Counted from the first letter of the stretch, positions 1 to 9,275 are shown. The stretch is 48,939 nt of DNA from Gemmatimonadota bacterium (GCA_016182795.1 JACPFW010000023.1:1-48939); one strand, 5' to 3'. Translations and numbers: made by a program. The notes: generated by a model from the sequence alone, not told the origin.

Positions 1-346
1 ACGGCTCCACCGTGCCGTCGGGGAGCGTGATCTTCGCCGCACCCTCCCACGCGATCTCTCGCTCCTCGAGCGGGGCCAGCTCGCGCCCGCCTCGCGACTC
101 CACCAGCCAGTCGAGCAGCATGCGCGTCGAGCGGTGCGCCTCACCGGTCACCGTCGCGAACCGGTCGTGCACCATGGCCAGCGCCTCGTCGTCAAACGCG
201 GCCGCGTGCGTCGCGAAGATCGCCTGCAGCTGCGCCTCGCTCTTGAGCCCCGCGTGCGCCTCGTAGTACTCGCGGGAAAGGTCGACGAGAAAGGCCTCGC
301 CGCGCTCTCGCAGCGCGTCGAGGCCGTCGTCCATCATCCTCGGCAT
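1..346 (-). CDS. Unrecognised protein, N-terminal part only
   Basis: An open frame on the minus strand starts at an ATG at 346, 7 bases after the glyS stop, and runs off the left edge of the window, giving about 115 residues. It begins MPRMMDDGLDALRER and continues as a soluble, acidic, helix-rich sequence with no signal peptide or membrane segment. In-frame ATGs a few codons later (337, 334) could also be the start. The close spacing and shared strand suggest cotranscription with glyS. I do not recognise the family and offer no function. The amino-acid composition looks like a real coding frame rather than a shadow, and the opposite-strand frames here are Ser/Arg-rich junk. Confidence 0.6.
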   Translation of the reverse strand, partial: MPRMMDDGLDALRERGEAFLVDLSREYYEAHAGLKSEAQLQAIFATHAAAFDDEALAMVHDRFATVTGEAHRSTRMLLDWLVESRGGRELAPLEEREIAWEGAAKITLPDGTVEP

Positions 347-353
347 CCCGCCC

Positions 354-1715
354 TCAGCCGGCAAGCTTGGCGGCCAGGTACGCGCGAAGCTGCGACGCGT
401 CGACGCGGTCCTGGGCAAGCGTGTCGCGGTCGCGCACGGTCACGGTGCCGTCGGCCGTGGAGGTCGTGTCCACCGTGATGCACCACGGCGTCCCCACCTC
501 GTCCTGCCGGCGGTAGCGTTTGCCAATCGACCCCGCGTCGTCGTAGTCCACCGGATAGAGCGGGCGCAGGTCGGCCATGATCTTCTGCGCCATCTCCGGC
601 TGGCCGTCCTTCTTGGTGAGCGGGAAGACACCGGCCTTGATGGGGGCCAGCGACGGCTTGAGGTGCAGCACCACGCGCCCCTCGCTCTCCCCTTCCACGG
701 TCTCTTCAGCGTACGCGTTGCACAGCAGCGCCAGCGTCACGCGATCGGCGCCGACCGACGTCTCCACCACGTAAGGGACATATCGGCGGTTGGCCACCTG
801 ATCCACGTACTCCATCCGCTTGCTGCTGAACTCCTGGTGCCGGCCGAGGTCGAAGTCGCCGCGGTGATGCACGCCTTCGATTTCCTGGAAGCCCAGCGTG
901 CCGCCGAAATCGAACTGGATGTCGAACGCCGCCTTGGCGTAGTGCGCCAGCTCGTTGGCGTCGTGCTGGTGGAACTCCAGCCGGTCGCGCTCGAGGCCGA
1001 GCCCCAGATGCCACTCCATGCGCTGGGCCTTCCAGTACTCAAACCACTGCATGTCCGTCGTCTTCCCTTCCGGCGCCTGCGGGTCGACGAAGAACTGCAT
1101 CTCCATTTGTTCAAACTCGCGCGTCCGGAACGTGAAGTTCCCCGGCGTGATCTCGTTGCGGAACGCCTTGCCAATCTGCGCAATGCCGAACGGCACCTTC
1201 TGGCGGCGCGCCTGCTGCACGTTGAGGAAGTTCACGAAGATGCCCTGCGCCGTTTCCGGGCGCAGATAGACGACGGCGGCGGTGTCTTCCACCGGCCCCA
1301 TGAACGTCTTGAACATCAGGTTGAACTGGCGCGGCTCCGTGAGCTGGCAGTCGGTGTGCTCGCCCGGCTTCTTGCTCGGCTTGCGCGGGCAGGAGGCGCC
1401 GTCCATCTGGTCGGCGCGGAAGCGCGCCTTGCACGCCTTGCAGTCCACCAGCGGGTCGTTGAATCCGCTGACGTGGCCACTCGCCTCCCAGACCTTCGGG
1501 TGCATGAGGATGGCCGCGTCGAGTCCCTCAACGTCGTCGCGCGAGCGAACCATCGCGTACCACCACGCGTCCTTGACGTTCTTCTTCAGTTCGACGCCAA
1601 GCGGGCCGTAGTCCCACACCGAGCCCGTGCCACCGTAGATCTCGGACGACTGGAAGATGAAACCGCGGCGCTTGCAGAGACTGACGAGCTTTTCAAGGAC
1701 GTCGGGGCGTGCCAT
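354..1715 (-). CDS. glyS: Glycyl-tRNA synthetase, homodimeric (alpha2) type
   Basis: This class II enzyme charges tRNA-Gly with glycine in the cytoplasm. The 453-residue product begins [19 protein letters not shown] and shows the alpha2-type landmarks: [14 protein letters not shown] near the N-terminus, [12 protein letters not shown], the motif-2 region [18 protein letters not shown], and a C-terminal anticodon-binding domain starting around [11 protein letters not shown] Cys-rich insert (CKACKARF...SCPRK...HTDC) resembles a zinc knuckle. The frame stays open for 50 codons upstream, but that part is low-complexity and unlike the family, so I chose the ATG at 1715. The two-subunit bacterial form (glyQ/glyS) is excluded because both catalytic and anticodon-binding parts lie in one chain. 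A protein of unknown function follows on the same strand. Confidence 0.95.
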   Translation of the reverse strand: MARPDVLEKLVSLCKRRGFIFQSSEIYGGTGSVWDYGPLGVELKKNVKDAWWYAMVRSRDDVEGLDAAILMHPKVWEASGHVSGFNDPLVDCKACKARFRADQMDGASCPRKPSKKPGEHTDCQLTEPRQFNLMFKTFMGPVEDTAAVVYLRPETAQGIFVNFLNVQQARRQKVPFGIAQIGKAFRNEITPGNFTFRTREFEQMEMQFFVDPQAPEGKTTDMQWFEYWKAQRMEWHLGLGLERDRLEFHQHDANELAHYAKAAFDIQFDFGGTLGFQEIEGVHHRGDFDLGRHQEFSSKRMEYVDQVANRRYVPYVVETSVGADRVTLALLCNAYAEETVEGESEGRVVLHLKPSLAPIKAGVFPLTKKDGQPEMAQKIMADLRPLYPVDYDDAGSIGKRYRRQDEVGTPWCITVDTTSTADGTVTVRDRDTLAQDRVDASQLRAYLAAKLAG

Positions 1716-1826
1716 GGCGAGGATCCGGAAGTGGGCGCGGCTGGGTGTCGTGCCCGGGGTAGCGGCCGCCGCTGGATGCGGTGGCGTCAAGACCGAAATC
1801 TCGCCGTTTGCGGTGGCGGAGTCTAC

Positions 1827-1861
1827 GGGCGGTGGGGTGCGTTGCCAGCGCCCCACCGCCC
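1827..1861 (-). terminator. Strong hairpin after the lipoprotein gene
   Basis: A 14-bp stem with one G-T pair (1827-1840 against 1848-1861) and a 7-base loop lies directly after the stop codon of the minus-strand lipoprotein gene and upstream of glyS. There is no T-run after it on the minus strand, so it is at best a weak intrinsic terminator or an RNA-end stabiliser. Confidence 0.4.
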
Positions 1862-1867
1862 GCACGA

Positions 1868-2401
1868 CTACGGCTGCTTCACGTAGGTGAAGTCGTTGTC
1901 TGCTGCGCCTGCCTCGCCGCCGGTGATCTCCTGCGACAGCCAGACCTTGCGGTTGTGCGCAAGTCCGTGGAAGACTCCCGCCGCCGCGCTGTATGTCGAC
2001 TCAAAACGGACGAGATCGGAGTACGGAATGGAGCGCCAGTTGCCGTTATCAACGTAAACCGGCCGACCCGACAAATGACCGTTCACCCACGCCTCCATCT
2101 TCACGCGCTGGTCGAACGTGCCGTCGGTGCGCAGATGCACAAAGCCTTCGGTGGCCACGACGCGCACATCGTGATACAGCACCGTATCGCCGTCCAGGTA
2201 GAGCCCCGCGTACACCACGGCTGGCAGCGGCTGGTCATTCACCGAGGTCAGGACGTAGCGCGCGGCAATGGAATCCACCTCCGTCGGCGGCGGAGCGGTG
2301 ATGCCAGAGGGCCGGTCGGCGGTGCAGGCGGCGGTAATGAGGGCGAGCGAACAGGCAGCCAGCGCGGCAGCGCGACGGCTCTTTGATGCGAACGTCAACA
2401 T
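1868..2401 (-). CDS. Small lipoprotein of unknown function
   Basis: The 177-residue protein has a basic N-terminus, a hydrophobic stretch and a lipobox ending LITAAC, so Cys26 is the likely lipidated residue. That places it at the membrane facing the periplasm. The mature part is rich in Tyr, Val and Asp, for example [17 protein letters not shown] and [11 protein letters not shown], and looks like a small beta-sandwich or lipocalin-like fold. That fold is an inference from the alternating pattern. It starts at the ATG at 2401 and stands alone on the strand between tlpA and glyS, with a strong hairpin after its stop. Lipoproteins of this kind are common in Gemmatimonadota. No function can be assigned. 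Confidence 0.75.
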   Translation of the reverse strand: MLTFASKSRRAAALAACSLALITAACTADRPSGITAPPPTEVDSIAARYVLTSVNDQPLPAVVYAGLYLDGDTVLYHDVRVVATEGFVHLRTDGTFDQRVKMEAWVNGHLSGRPVYVDNGNWRSIPYSDLVRFESTYSAAAGVFHGLAHNRKVWLSQEITGGEAGAADNDFTYVKQP

Positions 2402-2538
2402 GATGGTGGGCTAGCGTTGTCGAAGTGCGCCGGGGAGCGGCGGGGTTCAACGATTTAGTACGCAACAACTCCCGAATGGTTTCACTTGCAACGGCAAAAA
2501 GTGGGAGTTCGGCGCACCACGTCACGCCGAACTAGACG

Positions 2539-3042
2539 TCATCTGCCCACGGCTTGGCGTACCACGTCGGTCAAATCCTGTTCGCCGCCGTCGGCACTGT
2601 ACAGCACCTTGCCCTGCCGATCGAGCACGAGCACGTACGACGTGTGGTACGCGGAGAAGGCGCGATACGCCGCGCCGTCGGCGTCGAACAGGAAGGTGCC
2701 CGGATGCTGCACCTTCTCCACGTACTGCTTGGCGCGCTCCGGCGTCTGGTTCGTGGGCACGACGATGAACAGCATCTGCAGATCGCGCCCGTACTTCTCG
2801 GCCAGCGCGCGGTACGTCGGTTCCATCTGGCGGCAGAGCGGACACCAAGTGGCCCAGAACTCAATGAGCACGGGTCCCTTGCCGATGTGGTCGGCAAGAT
2901 CAACGGACTGTCCGTCGAGGGTGCGCAGCGACAGCGTCGGCGCGCGATCGCCGACCTTGAGTCCCTTCATCTGGGCCGTCGCGTCGCCCGCCGTGGCGAG
3001 CAGAAGGATGGCGGCAGCGCCGAGCGATGTGATGAACCGCAT
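2539..3042 (-). CDS. TlpA/ResA-like periplasmic thioredoxin
   Basis: The 167-residue protein carries an N-terminal signal peptide (MRFITSLGAAAILLLATAGD, probable cleavage near ATAQ) followed by a thioredoxin fold of the AhpC/TSA-Redoxin type. The active site is WCPLC, with Cys67 and Cys70, preceded by VLIEFWAT. The later segment VLVLDRQGKVLYSADG matches the strand after the cis-Pro region. Proteins of this family reduce disulfides in the periplasm, often in cytochrome c maturation or for secreted cysteines. It is divergent from a CcdA-like membrane electron carrier 180 bases away, the usual partner that would keep this thioredoxin reduced. The assignment to TlpA rather than ResA or DsbE cannot be settled from sequence alone. 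Confidence 0.88.
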   Translation of the reverse strand: MRFITSLGAAAILLLATAGDATAQMKGLKVGDRAPTLSLRTLDGQSVDLADHIGKGPVLIEFWATWCPLCRQMEPTYRALAEKYGRDLQMLFIVVPTNQTPERAKQYVEKVQHPGTFLFDADGAAYRAFSAYHTSYVLVLDRQGKVLYSADGGEQDLTDVVRQAVGR

Positions 3043-3224
3043 GAGAATGTCTCCCTGAGTGTAAGGGCGTCGCGGCCCGCGTCGCCGGGGGGCGCCGTAT
3101 GTGCCGACGCGTTGTGGTGACTATTCGGCGGGACGCCGGCGAGTTCCCGGCGGTGTGCACACCACTGAACAGCGCGATTCCGCGATTGTCGGGAACCTGA
3201 CGCCCGCATCCCGATACGTAGAGC

Positions 3225-3947
3225 ATGAACCTCCCCGACATCTCGCCTCTGCTGGCGACCCACTCGTATCTCGCCCTGCCCATCGCCTTCGCGGCCGGCG
3301 TGTTGAGCAGCCTCACGCCGTGCGTCTATCCGATGATTCCCATCACGGCCGCGGTCGTTGCCGGGACGCGGGGACCGGACCTCGGCGCGGGCACGCGACG
3401 ACGCGGCGCGCTGGCCCCCACCGCGGGCTACGTACTGGGCCTTGCCCTTGTGTACGCCTCGCTTGGCTTGCTCGCCGGCCTGACGGGCTCGCTCTTCGGG
3501 GCCGTGAGCACGCATCCCATGGCGCTGCTCCTGCAGGCCAATGTCCTGCTCGTCTTCGCGCTGATGTCTCTCGATGTGATTCCCGTGCTCGTACCCAGCC
3601 GGTTGATGGCGTGGGCCGCCGGCCGCGAATCCGGTGGTCGGTTCTTTGGCGCGGCCGCAATGGGCGCCGTCTCCGGCATCGTCGCCGCGCCGTGCGGCGC
3701 CCCAATCTTCGGCGCGCTCCTGACCTGGGTGGCCGGCACGCACCAAGCGGGACTCGGCTTTCTGTACCTGTTCAGTTTCGCGCTCGGTATGTCGAGCATT
3801 CTCGTGGCCGTCGGCATCGGCACTGATCGCCTCGTCCGGCTGCCCCGGTCCGGCGCCTGGATGCTATGGGTCAAGCGCGTATTCGCCGCCGTCATGATCG
3901 GCGTCGCCGAGTGGTACCTGGTGGGGGCCGGCAAGCAACTCTTCTGA
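3225..3947 (+). CDS. CcdA/DsbD-type transmembrane thiol-disulfide carrier
   Basis: The 240-residue integral membrane protein has about six hydrophobic segments and the two family cysteines. The first is in SSLTPCVYPMIPI (first third) and the second in VAAPCGAPIFGALL (second half). In CcdA and the DsbD beta domain these two cysteines pass reducing equivalents from cytoplasmic thioredoxin to periplasmic thioredoxin-like proteins. Here the likely recipient is the TlpA-like protein encoded divergently upstream. It lacks the soluble alpha and gamma domains of full DsbD. The ATG at 3225 gives a first helix that includes the Cys motif. An ECF sigma factor gene follows on the same strand after about 115 bases. 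Confidence 0.9.
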   Translation: MNLPDISPLLATHSYLALPIAFAAGVLSSLTPCVYPMIPITAAVVAGTRGPDLGAGTRRRGALAPTAGYVLGLALVYASLGLLAGLTGSLFGAVSTHPMALLLQANVLLVFALMSLDVIPVLVPSRLMAWAAGRESGGRFFGAAAMGAVSGIVAAPCGAPIFGALLTWVAGTHQAGLGFLYLFSFALGMSSILVAVGIGTDRLVRLPRSGAWMLWVKRVFAAVMIGVAEWYLVGAGKQLF

Positions 3948-4063
3948 CGGCGCTGGCGCCGGCGGAGCACGGGGAACCCTGGGAGGGCCGTGCGGATAGG
4001 CTATGTTTGTCCCCTCCATGGGTTCCATGAAGCGAGCACTGACCGCCACGCTGCACCCGGACC

Positions 4064-4642
4064 ATGACCGCTGACGACGCGGCGCCCCCCGGCCGAGACC
4101 CGGCGCTCGACGCCGCGTTCCTCGACGCCATGGACAGCGTCTACCGCTTCGCCAAGTCGCTGACGCGTGACGCCGCGGCCGCGGACGACCTCGTGCAGGA
4201 GACGTACCTCCGCGCGTTCCGCTTCGCGTCCAGCTTCATTCCCGGCAGCGACGCGCGGCGGTGGTTGTTCACGATCTGCCGCAACGCATTCCTGCGCGGC
4301 GAGGAGCGGGACCAGCGCTATACTCCGCTCGACGATGCCGAGGGCGAGGTGTTGCGCGCCGTGCAGTCGCACAACGAATGGCACGCGGAGGGGCTCGACG
4401 AGGCGCTGATGCGTCTGGATCTCTCCGAGGCCATCACCGATGCCATCGCGCGCTTGCCGGAAACTTTTCGCGTGGCGGTCGTATTGGTGGATCTGGAAGG
4501 CTGTGCCTACGCGGACGCCGCGGAGCTCCTCGGCGTGCCGGTCGGGACGGTTCGCTCCCGGCTCTTTCGCGGACGACGTCTGCTGCAGGAATCTCTCATC
4601 GCGTTCGCGCGCGACGCCGGCTTGAGCAAGGAGCCAGAATGA
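4064..4642 (+). CDS. ECF-family RNA polymerase sigma factor
   Basis: The 192-residue protein has the two-domain structure of extracytoplasmic-function sigma factors. Region 2 is seen in VYRFAKSLTRDAAAADDLVQ followed by YLRAF and WLFTICRN. Region 4 is a helix-turn-helix in LPETFRVAVVLVDLEGCAYA through ELLGVPVGTVRSRLFRGRR. It would direct RNA polymerase to a small regulon in response to an envelope or oxidative signal. The stop codon overlaps the start of the next gene (ATGA), which encodes a zinc-type anti-sigma factor, so the pair is translationally coupled. The location beside the TlpA/CcdA redox pair fits a thiol-stress role, but that is inference. Confidence 0.93.
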   Translation: MTADDAAPPGRDPALDAAFLDAMDSVYRFAKSLTRDAAAADDLVQETYLRAFRFASSFIPGSDARRWLFTICRNAFLRGEERDQRYTPLDDAEGEVLRAVQSHNEWHAEGLDEALMRLDLSEAITDAIARLPETFRVAVVLVDLEGCAYADAAELLGVPVGTVRSRLFRGRRLLQESLIAFARDAGLSKEPE

Positions 4643-4896
4643 AGCCCACCCGTCCGCAAGTCGCTCCGATGTCGTGCCGCGAGGCCATGGCGGTGCTCTG
4701 GGACCTGCTCGACGACGAGCTGGATGAGACGATGGCCGTGCGCGTGCGCGCCCACATTGAGATCTGCCGCGGGTGCCGAGGGCACCACGATTTCTCCAAG
4801 GCATTTCTCGAGCGACTGGCCACGGCGCGGGATGCGGACGCCACGCCACGCGAGCTGCGGGAGCGGCTGCTCAGGCTGCGCGACCAAATCGCCTAG
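4639..4896 (+). CDS. Zinc-binding anti-sigma factor (ZAS/zf-HC2 type)
   Basis: The 85-residue protein starts at an ATG that overlaps the sigma-factor stop codon. It has the anti-sigma signature HIEICRGC (H-x3-C-x2-C), with a further Cys in MSCREAM near the N-terminus that can complete the zinc site. DLLDDELDE is the typical helix between the two halves. Members bind their cognate ECF sigma factor and release it when the cysteines are oxidised. There is no membrane segment, so this one is cytoplasmic, like RsrA or ChrR N-domain types. A hairpin without a T-run follows before the convergent kinase gene. Confidence 0.88.
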   Translation: MKPTRPQVAPMSCREAMAVLWDLLDDELDETMAVRVRAHIEICRGCRGHHDFSKAFLERLATARDADATPRELRERLLRLRDQIA

Positions 4897-4911
4897 CGTA
4901 AGTCGCATCGC

Positions 4912-4940
4912 GGCCGCAGCCTCATCCCGCTGCTGCGGCC
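4912..4940. terminator. Hairpin between convergent genes
   Basis: A perfect 9-bp GC-rich stem (4912-4920 with 4932-4940) and an 11-base loop lies in the 56-base gap between the convergent anti-sigma and kinase genes. No T-run flanks it on either side, so termination here is likely but not shown. Confidence 0.4.
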
Positions 4941-4952
4941 CCAGACATCGGC

Positions 4953-7871
4953 TCACCCCTGCGCGTTCTCGATCGTCCTGCCGTCCAGCACCGCGCGTAC
5001 GGCCTGCGTCAGCGCCCGCGGCAGATACGGCTTGGACAACAGCTGCACCGTCCCGCGCCCGATGCCGTGCCGAAGGATCTCGTCGTCCGTATAGCCCGAC
5101 GTGTAGAGCACCTTAAGCGACGAGCGCGTGGCCAGCATCTGCTCGGCGAGGGCGCGCCCGTCCATCACGGGCATCACCACGTCGGTGACAAGGATGTCAA
5201 TCTCCCGCTTCGCCGACGCCGCCACCTGCAGCGCCTCAGCGCCATGGCGCGCCTCGAGGACCACATAACCCGCGGCCCGAAGCACGCGACAGCCGAGCCG
5301 CAGGAGCGAACTGTCGTCCTCGACAAAGAGGACCGTCTCCGTGCCGGTCGCCGACACCGTCGCCACGGCGGGCCGTTCCACCGCGGTGGCGCTGGTGCAC
5401 GGAAGGAGGATGGTGAAGGTCGTGCCGCGCCCGCGCTGGCTGGCAACGTCAATCGCGCCGCGGGCGCTCTTCACGATGCCATACACCGTCGCCATGCCGA
5501 GTCCGGTTCCAAATCCGCGTGCCTTGGTGGTGAAGAACGGCTCGAACACGCGCTGCCGTGTCGCGTCGTCCATCCCCTGTCCGTTGTCCTCGACCTCCAG
5601 GCGGACATGTCGTCCGGCCCGCAGCGCCGGCGCGGCCGCCGCCGCGTCGGTGTCGAACTCGACATCCTGAACGCGGACGCGCAGCGTGCCGCCCGTCGGC
5701 ATCGCGTCACGCGCGTTGACCGCGAGGTTCATCACCACCTGCTCGAGCTGCGACGCATCAGCCATCACCGTATTCGACGACGCCGACGTATCGACCACCA
5801 CCTCCACGTGCTCGCCAATCAGGCGGCGCAGCATCGGAATCATCCCCTCGATCAGCGCGCCGACGCGCACGGGTTCAATGCGCTCCAGATTGCGACGGCT
5901 GAATGAGAGCAGCTGCTTGGTGAGCGCCGCCGCCCGCTGCGCCGCCTGACGGATGGCCTGCACGTCGGCGTACACCGGATCGCTCGCCGGCAGGTCATCG
6001 ATGATGAGATCGGCCGAGCCATTGATGACGCTCAGAAGATTGTTGAAGTCGTGCGCGACGCCGCCGGCCAGCTGCCCCACGCTCTCCATCTTCTGCGCCT
6101 GGAGAAACTGGGCGTGGCGCGCCTTCTCCTCGGTCAGGTCGCGGCCAACCGCAATCACGTGCTCGACGGCCCCCGTTGCGTCCTGCACAGGTGTGATGGC
6201 CAGGAATGCCGGGAACGCGGTGCCGTCCCGCCGCCGGCTTTCCACCTCGCCGCTCCAGTGGCGCCCCGCGCGAATCGCGCTGCGAATGGCATCCCCGACG
6301 CGCGCGGCGCGTTCAGGACTCAGCCGCTGAACCAGCTCCTCTCCAAGCACCTCGGTGAGCGCCAGGCCGGTGGTCCGCGAGAACGCCGCGTTCACCCACT
6401 CGATGCGCCCCTCGCGATCGAGGATGATCATCGGATTGGGCGCGGCATTGAGCGCGGCCCCCTGCATGCGGCGCAGGCGTTCCTCGGTCTCGCGGCCACT
6501 GACGTCGCGAATGATCCCCGTGAGAAACTGCCCTTCCGTGCTCTCCCAGCGCGCCAGCGACAGCTCCACCGGAAACTCCACGCCCGACTTCCGCCGACCC
6601 GTGACGCGCACCACATCGCCGCTCACGGGGTGCTCCCGCACTGCCACCGCGCGCGTGAACCCCGCGCGGTGCGCATCGTGCATCCGGTCGGGGATGATGG
6701 GATCGAGCGGCTTGCCCATCACCTCCTCGGCGGTATAGCCGAAGATCGCCGCTGCCCCGCCCGTCCAGCCCACGATGCGCCGCTGCGCGTCGACGGTCAC
6801 AATGGCGTCCTGCGCGCTCTCGGCGAGCGCGCGGTAGCGGGCTTCGCTCGCCCGCAGCGCTGCCTCGGCGCGGCCCTGCTCGGTGATATCGGACACCTGC
6901 GACGTCACCCCAAACCGCCGCCCTCTGGCATCAACCAGCGGCGTATTGCTCCAGGCACAGGTGATCACCTTGCCGTCACTGCGCACATTCTCGTTCACGA
7001 GGGTCATCGACTCGCGCGCGTTCGCCAACTGTTCAATCGTGCGTCCGAGCTCCGCCCGCAGCGGCTCCGGCACCAGGAAGAACGCGTGCTGTCCGTGCGC
7101 CTCCGCCGCCGTATACCCGAAGATCCGCTCGGCTGCCGGATTCCAGCCCACCACCCGCAGGTCGGTGTCCCACTCGATGACTCCCACCGGCATCTGATCG
7201 ATGAAGTAGGCCAGCCGGCGATTCGCGTGCTCGATCGCCGCGGCGGCTTGCTGCATCTCGGTCACGTTGCGCGCCACGACGAGGCGTGCCGGCCGACCGC
7301 GGTGCGTCACCGCCTGCGACGTGATCTCGATATCCAGCAGCTCACCTGCCTTGGTGAGATGGCGCGAAAAGTGCTGCGTCAGTCCCTTTCGCGACTTGGA
7401 CGTCTCGACCATCCGTTGCAGGTCCGGCAGATCCTCCGGTGGGCGAATGTCCGCGATCGTCCGCTGCGCGAACTCCTCCCGCGAATAGCCGTAGCGCTGC
7501 ACGGCCGCCTCGTTGACGTCGAGAAAGCGCAGTGTCTCGGCGTCGTAGAACCACATAGGGTGCGGATTCCCCTCGAACGCCTCGTGGTAATGCGCCACGC
7601 TGTCGCGCATCGCCTCGACCGTGAGCAGATGATGCTGGTCGAGATGCCGGGTGAGGCGTGGCCGCACGAGCACGAACAGCAAGACAGCGACCGTGCCCGC
7701 CAGGAACAGCGTATCGAACAGCGTCGCCAGCCACCATGGCATTGGCGGCAGCAGCTGCAGGAGGAGCATGGCGAGCGCCTCGCCAACAACGATCCCGAGC
7801 CCGACCCAGCGCAGAAGTCGTCGCCGCGTGACGTCGCGAACGCCGAGTGGACCGGCGAGATCAATCCGCAT
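4953..7871 (-). CDS. Hybrid PAS sensor histidine kinase with receiver domain
   Basis: From the ATG at 7871 (preceded by GAGGAG) this gives 972 residues. Two membrane helices lie near residues 18-40 and 46-69 with almost no loop outside. About four PAS domains follow (landmarks FEGNPHPMWFYD, IDQMPVGVIEWD, ESAQDAIVTVDA, NAAPNPMIILDR), then a phospho-acceptor helix GQLAGGVAHDFNNLL, an HATPase domain with N-box NLAVNARDAM and G-boxes DNGQGMD and GTGLGMATVYG, and a C-terminal receiver with the phospho-Asp in TDVVMPVMDG and the Lys in LSKPY. The sensing is probably by the cytoplasmic PAS domains. It follows purA after 26 bases on the same strand. No separate response regulator or DNA-binding output is next to it, so the target is unknown. 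A start 28 codons earlier would overlap purA. Confidence 0.93.
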   Translation of the reverse strand: MRIDLAGPLGVRDVTRRRLLRWVGLGIVVGEALAMLLLQLLPPMPWWLATLFDTLFLAGTVAVLLFVLVRPRLTRHLDQHHLLTVEAMRDSVAHYHEAFEGNPHPMWFYDAETLRFLDVNEAAVQRYGYSREEFAQRTIADIRPPEDLPDLQRMVETSKSRKGLTQHFSRHLTKAGELLDIEITSQAVTHRGRPARLVVARNVTEMQQAAAAIEHANRRLAYFIDQMPVGVIEWDTDLRVVGWNPAAERIFGYTAAEAHGQHAFFLVPEPLRAELGRTIEQLANARESMTLVNENVRSDGKVITCAWSNTPLVDARGRRFGVTSQVSDITEQGRAEAALRASEARYRALAESAQDAIVTVDAQRRIVGWTGGAAAIFGYTAEEVMGKPLDPIIPDRMHDAHRAGFTRAVAVREHPVSGDVVRVTGRRKSGVEFPVELSLARWESTEGQFLTGIIRDVSGRETEERLRRMQGAALNAAPNPMIILDREGRIEWVNAAFSRTTGLALTEVLGEELVQRLSPERAARVGDAIRSAIRAGRHWSGEVESRRRDGTAFPAFLAITPVQDATGAVEHVIAVGRDLTEEKARHAQFLQAQKMESVGQLAGGVAHDFNNLLSVINGSADLIIDDLPASDPVYADVQAIRQAAQRAAALTKQLLSFSRRNLERIEPVRVGALIEGMIPMLRRLIGEHVEVVVDTSASSNTVMADASQLEQVVMNLAVNARDAMPTGGTLRVRVQDVEFDTDAAAAAPALRAGRHVRLEVEDNGQGMDDATRQRVFEPFFTTKARGFGTGLGMATVYGIVKSARGAIDVASQRGRGTTFTILLPCTSATAVERPAVATVSATGTETVLFVEDDSSLLRLGCRVLRAAGYVVLEARHGAEALQVAASAKREIDILVTDVVMPVMDGRALAEQMLATRSSLKVLYTSGYTDDEILRHGIGRGTVQLLSKPYLPRALTQAVRAVLDGRTIENAQG

Positions 7872-7897
7872 GCTCTGCTCCTCGCCGGCTTCGGCGT

Positions 7898-9178
7898 CTA
7901 CAACCCGATGATCTGATCCCGTCGCGTGCCCACACTCACGTACCGGATCGGGCACTCCGAAATCTCCTCGATCCGGTCAAGGTACTTCCGCGCGCCCGCC
8001 GGCAGCGCCTCAATCGTCCGCGCGTCCGCGGTGGACGTCATCCACCCCTCGAACCACTCGTAGTGCGGCTTGATCTGCTCGAGATCGGCAATGTCGCCCG
8101 GGAACTCGGTCACCAGCTCGCCGTTGATGTGGTAGCCGGTGCACAGGCCGACCTGTTCGAGCGTGTCGAGCACGTCGAGCTTGGTCACCGCCAGCGCCGA
8201 CAGCCCGTTGACGCGCACGGCGTAGCGCACAACCACGGCGTCAAACCAGCCGCAGCGGCGCGGCCGCCCGGTGGTGGCGCCGTACTCGTTGCCGAGCTTT
8301 CGCACCCGCTCGCCCATCGCCTCGTCGTACTCGGTGGGGAGCGGCCCGCCTCCGACGCGCGTCGTGTACGCCTTCACCACGCCAATGCACTCGTCGAGCG
8401 CGCGCGGCGAGATCCCGACCCCGGTCGCCGCCCCGCCGGCCGTGGTATTACTTGATGTAACGAATGGATACGTGCCGTGGTCGATGTCGAGCAGCGACCC
8501 CTGCGCCCCCTCAAACAGCACCGCGGCGTCGGTCTTGAGCGCGCGGTGCACGGCGAGCCCCACATCCTCGCTCAGCGCCAGCAGGCGCGGCGCGAGACGC
8601 GACAGCGCCTCCAGCGTGTGCTCCACGCTGGCGCGCTTCGCCGATCCGGTGCCGACCAGCACGTGGTTTGCATGCTCCACGCCGCGCTCCACCAGCGTCC
8701 GCAGGCGGTCGGCATGCGCCAGGTCCAGCACCCGCACGCCGCGCCGCGCGACCTTGTCCTCGTAGCACGGGCCGATCCCTCGCCCCGTCGTGCCAATCGT
8801 CTTGCTCGCCGCGCTCTCCTTGTCCACCAGCTTGTGGTACGGCATCACCAGATGCGCGCGGTCGCTGACGTACAGCCGCCCCGACACGTCCACGCCGTCC
8901 TTCACGAGCTGGTCCACTTCCTCGAACAGCGTCTCGGGGTCGAGCACCACGCCGTTGCCGATGGCGCAGCGCACGCCGGGATGCAGGATGCCGCTCGGCA
9001 CCTGGTGCAGCACCGTCGAATGGTCGCCGATGTGCACGGTGTGGCCGGCGTTCGCGCCGCCCTGGTAGCGCACCACCCAGTCGGCGCGCTCGGCGATCAC
9101 GTCCACCAGCTTGCCCTTGCCTTCGTCGCCCCACTGGGCGCCCACCACGACGATCGCGCGCGTTTTCGAGTCGAACAT
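7898..9178 (-). CDS. purA: Adenylosuccinate synthetase
   Basis: This enzyme joins IMP and aspartate using GTP, the first committed step to AMP. The 426-residue protein begins MFDSKTRAIVVVGAQWGDEG and carries the GTP-binding loop GDEGKGK and the N-terminal catalytic Asp. Further family motifs are YQGGANAGHTV, the IMP-site segment TTGRGIGPCYEDK, FEGAQGSLLDIDHGTYPFVT, CGWFDAVVVRYA and a C-terminal ECPIRYVSVGTRRDQI. The frame is open 36 codons further upstream, but that part overlaps the dapA terminator and is unlike the family. A terminator separates it from dapA, so purA probably has its own promoter within 9179-9216 or just above, and may drive the downstream kinase gene. Confidence 0.96.
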   Translation of the reverse strand: MFDSKTRAIVVVGAQWGDEGKGKLVDVIAERADWVVRYQGGANAGHTVHIGDHSTVLHQVPSGILHPGVRCAIGNGVVLDPETLFEEVDQLVKDGVDVSGRLYVSDRAHLVMPYHKLVDKESAASKTIGTTGRGIGPCYEDKVARRGVRVLDLAHADRLRTLVERGVEHANHVLVGTGSAKRASVEHTLEALSRLAPRLLALSEDVGLAVHRALKTDAAVLFEGAQGSLLDIDHGTYPFVTSSNTTAGGAATGVGISPRALDECIGVVKAYTTRVGGGPLPTEYDEAMGERVRKLGNEYGATTGRPRRCGWFDAVVVRYAVRVNGLSALAVTKLDVLDTLEQVGLCTGYHINGELVTEFPGDIADLEQIKPHYEWFEGWMTSTADARTIEALPAGARKYLDRIEEISECPIRYVSVGTRRDQIIGL

Positions 9179-9216
9179 TGCAGCTCCGGGCCGGCTGGCC
9201 GTCGGGCGTATTGGCC

Positions 9217-9252
9217 ACAAAAAAACGCCCCGGTTCTGTCTCGCGGGGCGTT
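9217..9252 (-). terminator. Intrinsic terminator of the dapA-like gene
   Basis: A perfect 9-bp stem (9224-9232 with 9244-9252) and an 11-base loop is followed on the minus strand by an unbroken T-run (A9217-A9225 on the plus strand). It lies after the aldolase gene and just before purA, a textbook Rho-independent terminator. Confidence 0.85.
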
Positions 9253-9275
9253 GAAATAATCTACGGCGTGTCGCA

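Noticed and set aside
6051..7916. A 621-codon plus-strand frame
   Set aside because: It is antisense to the PAS kinase and contains no recognisable domain.
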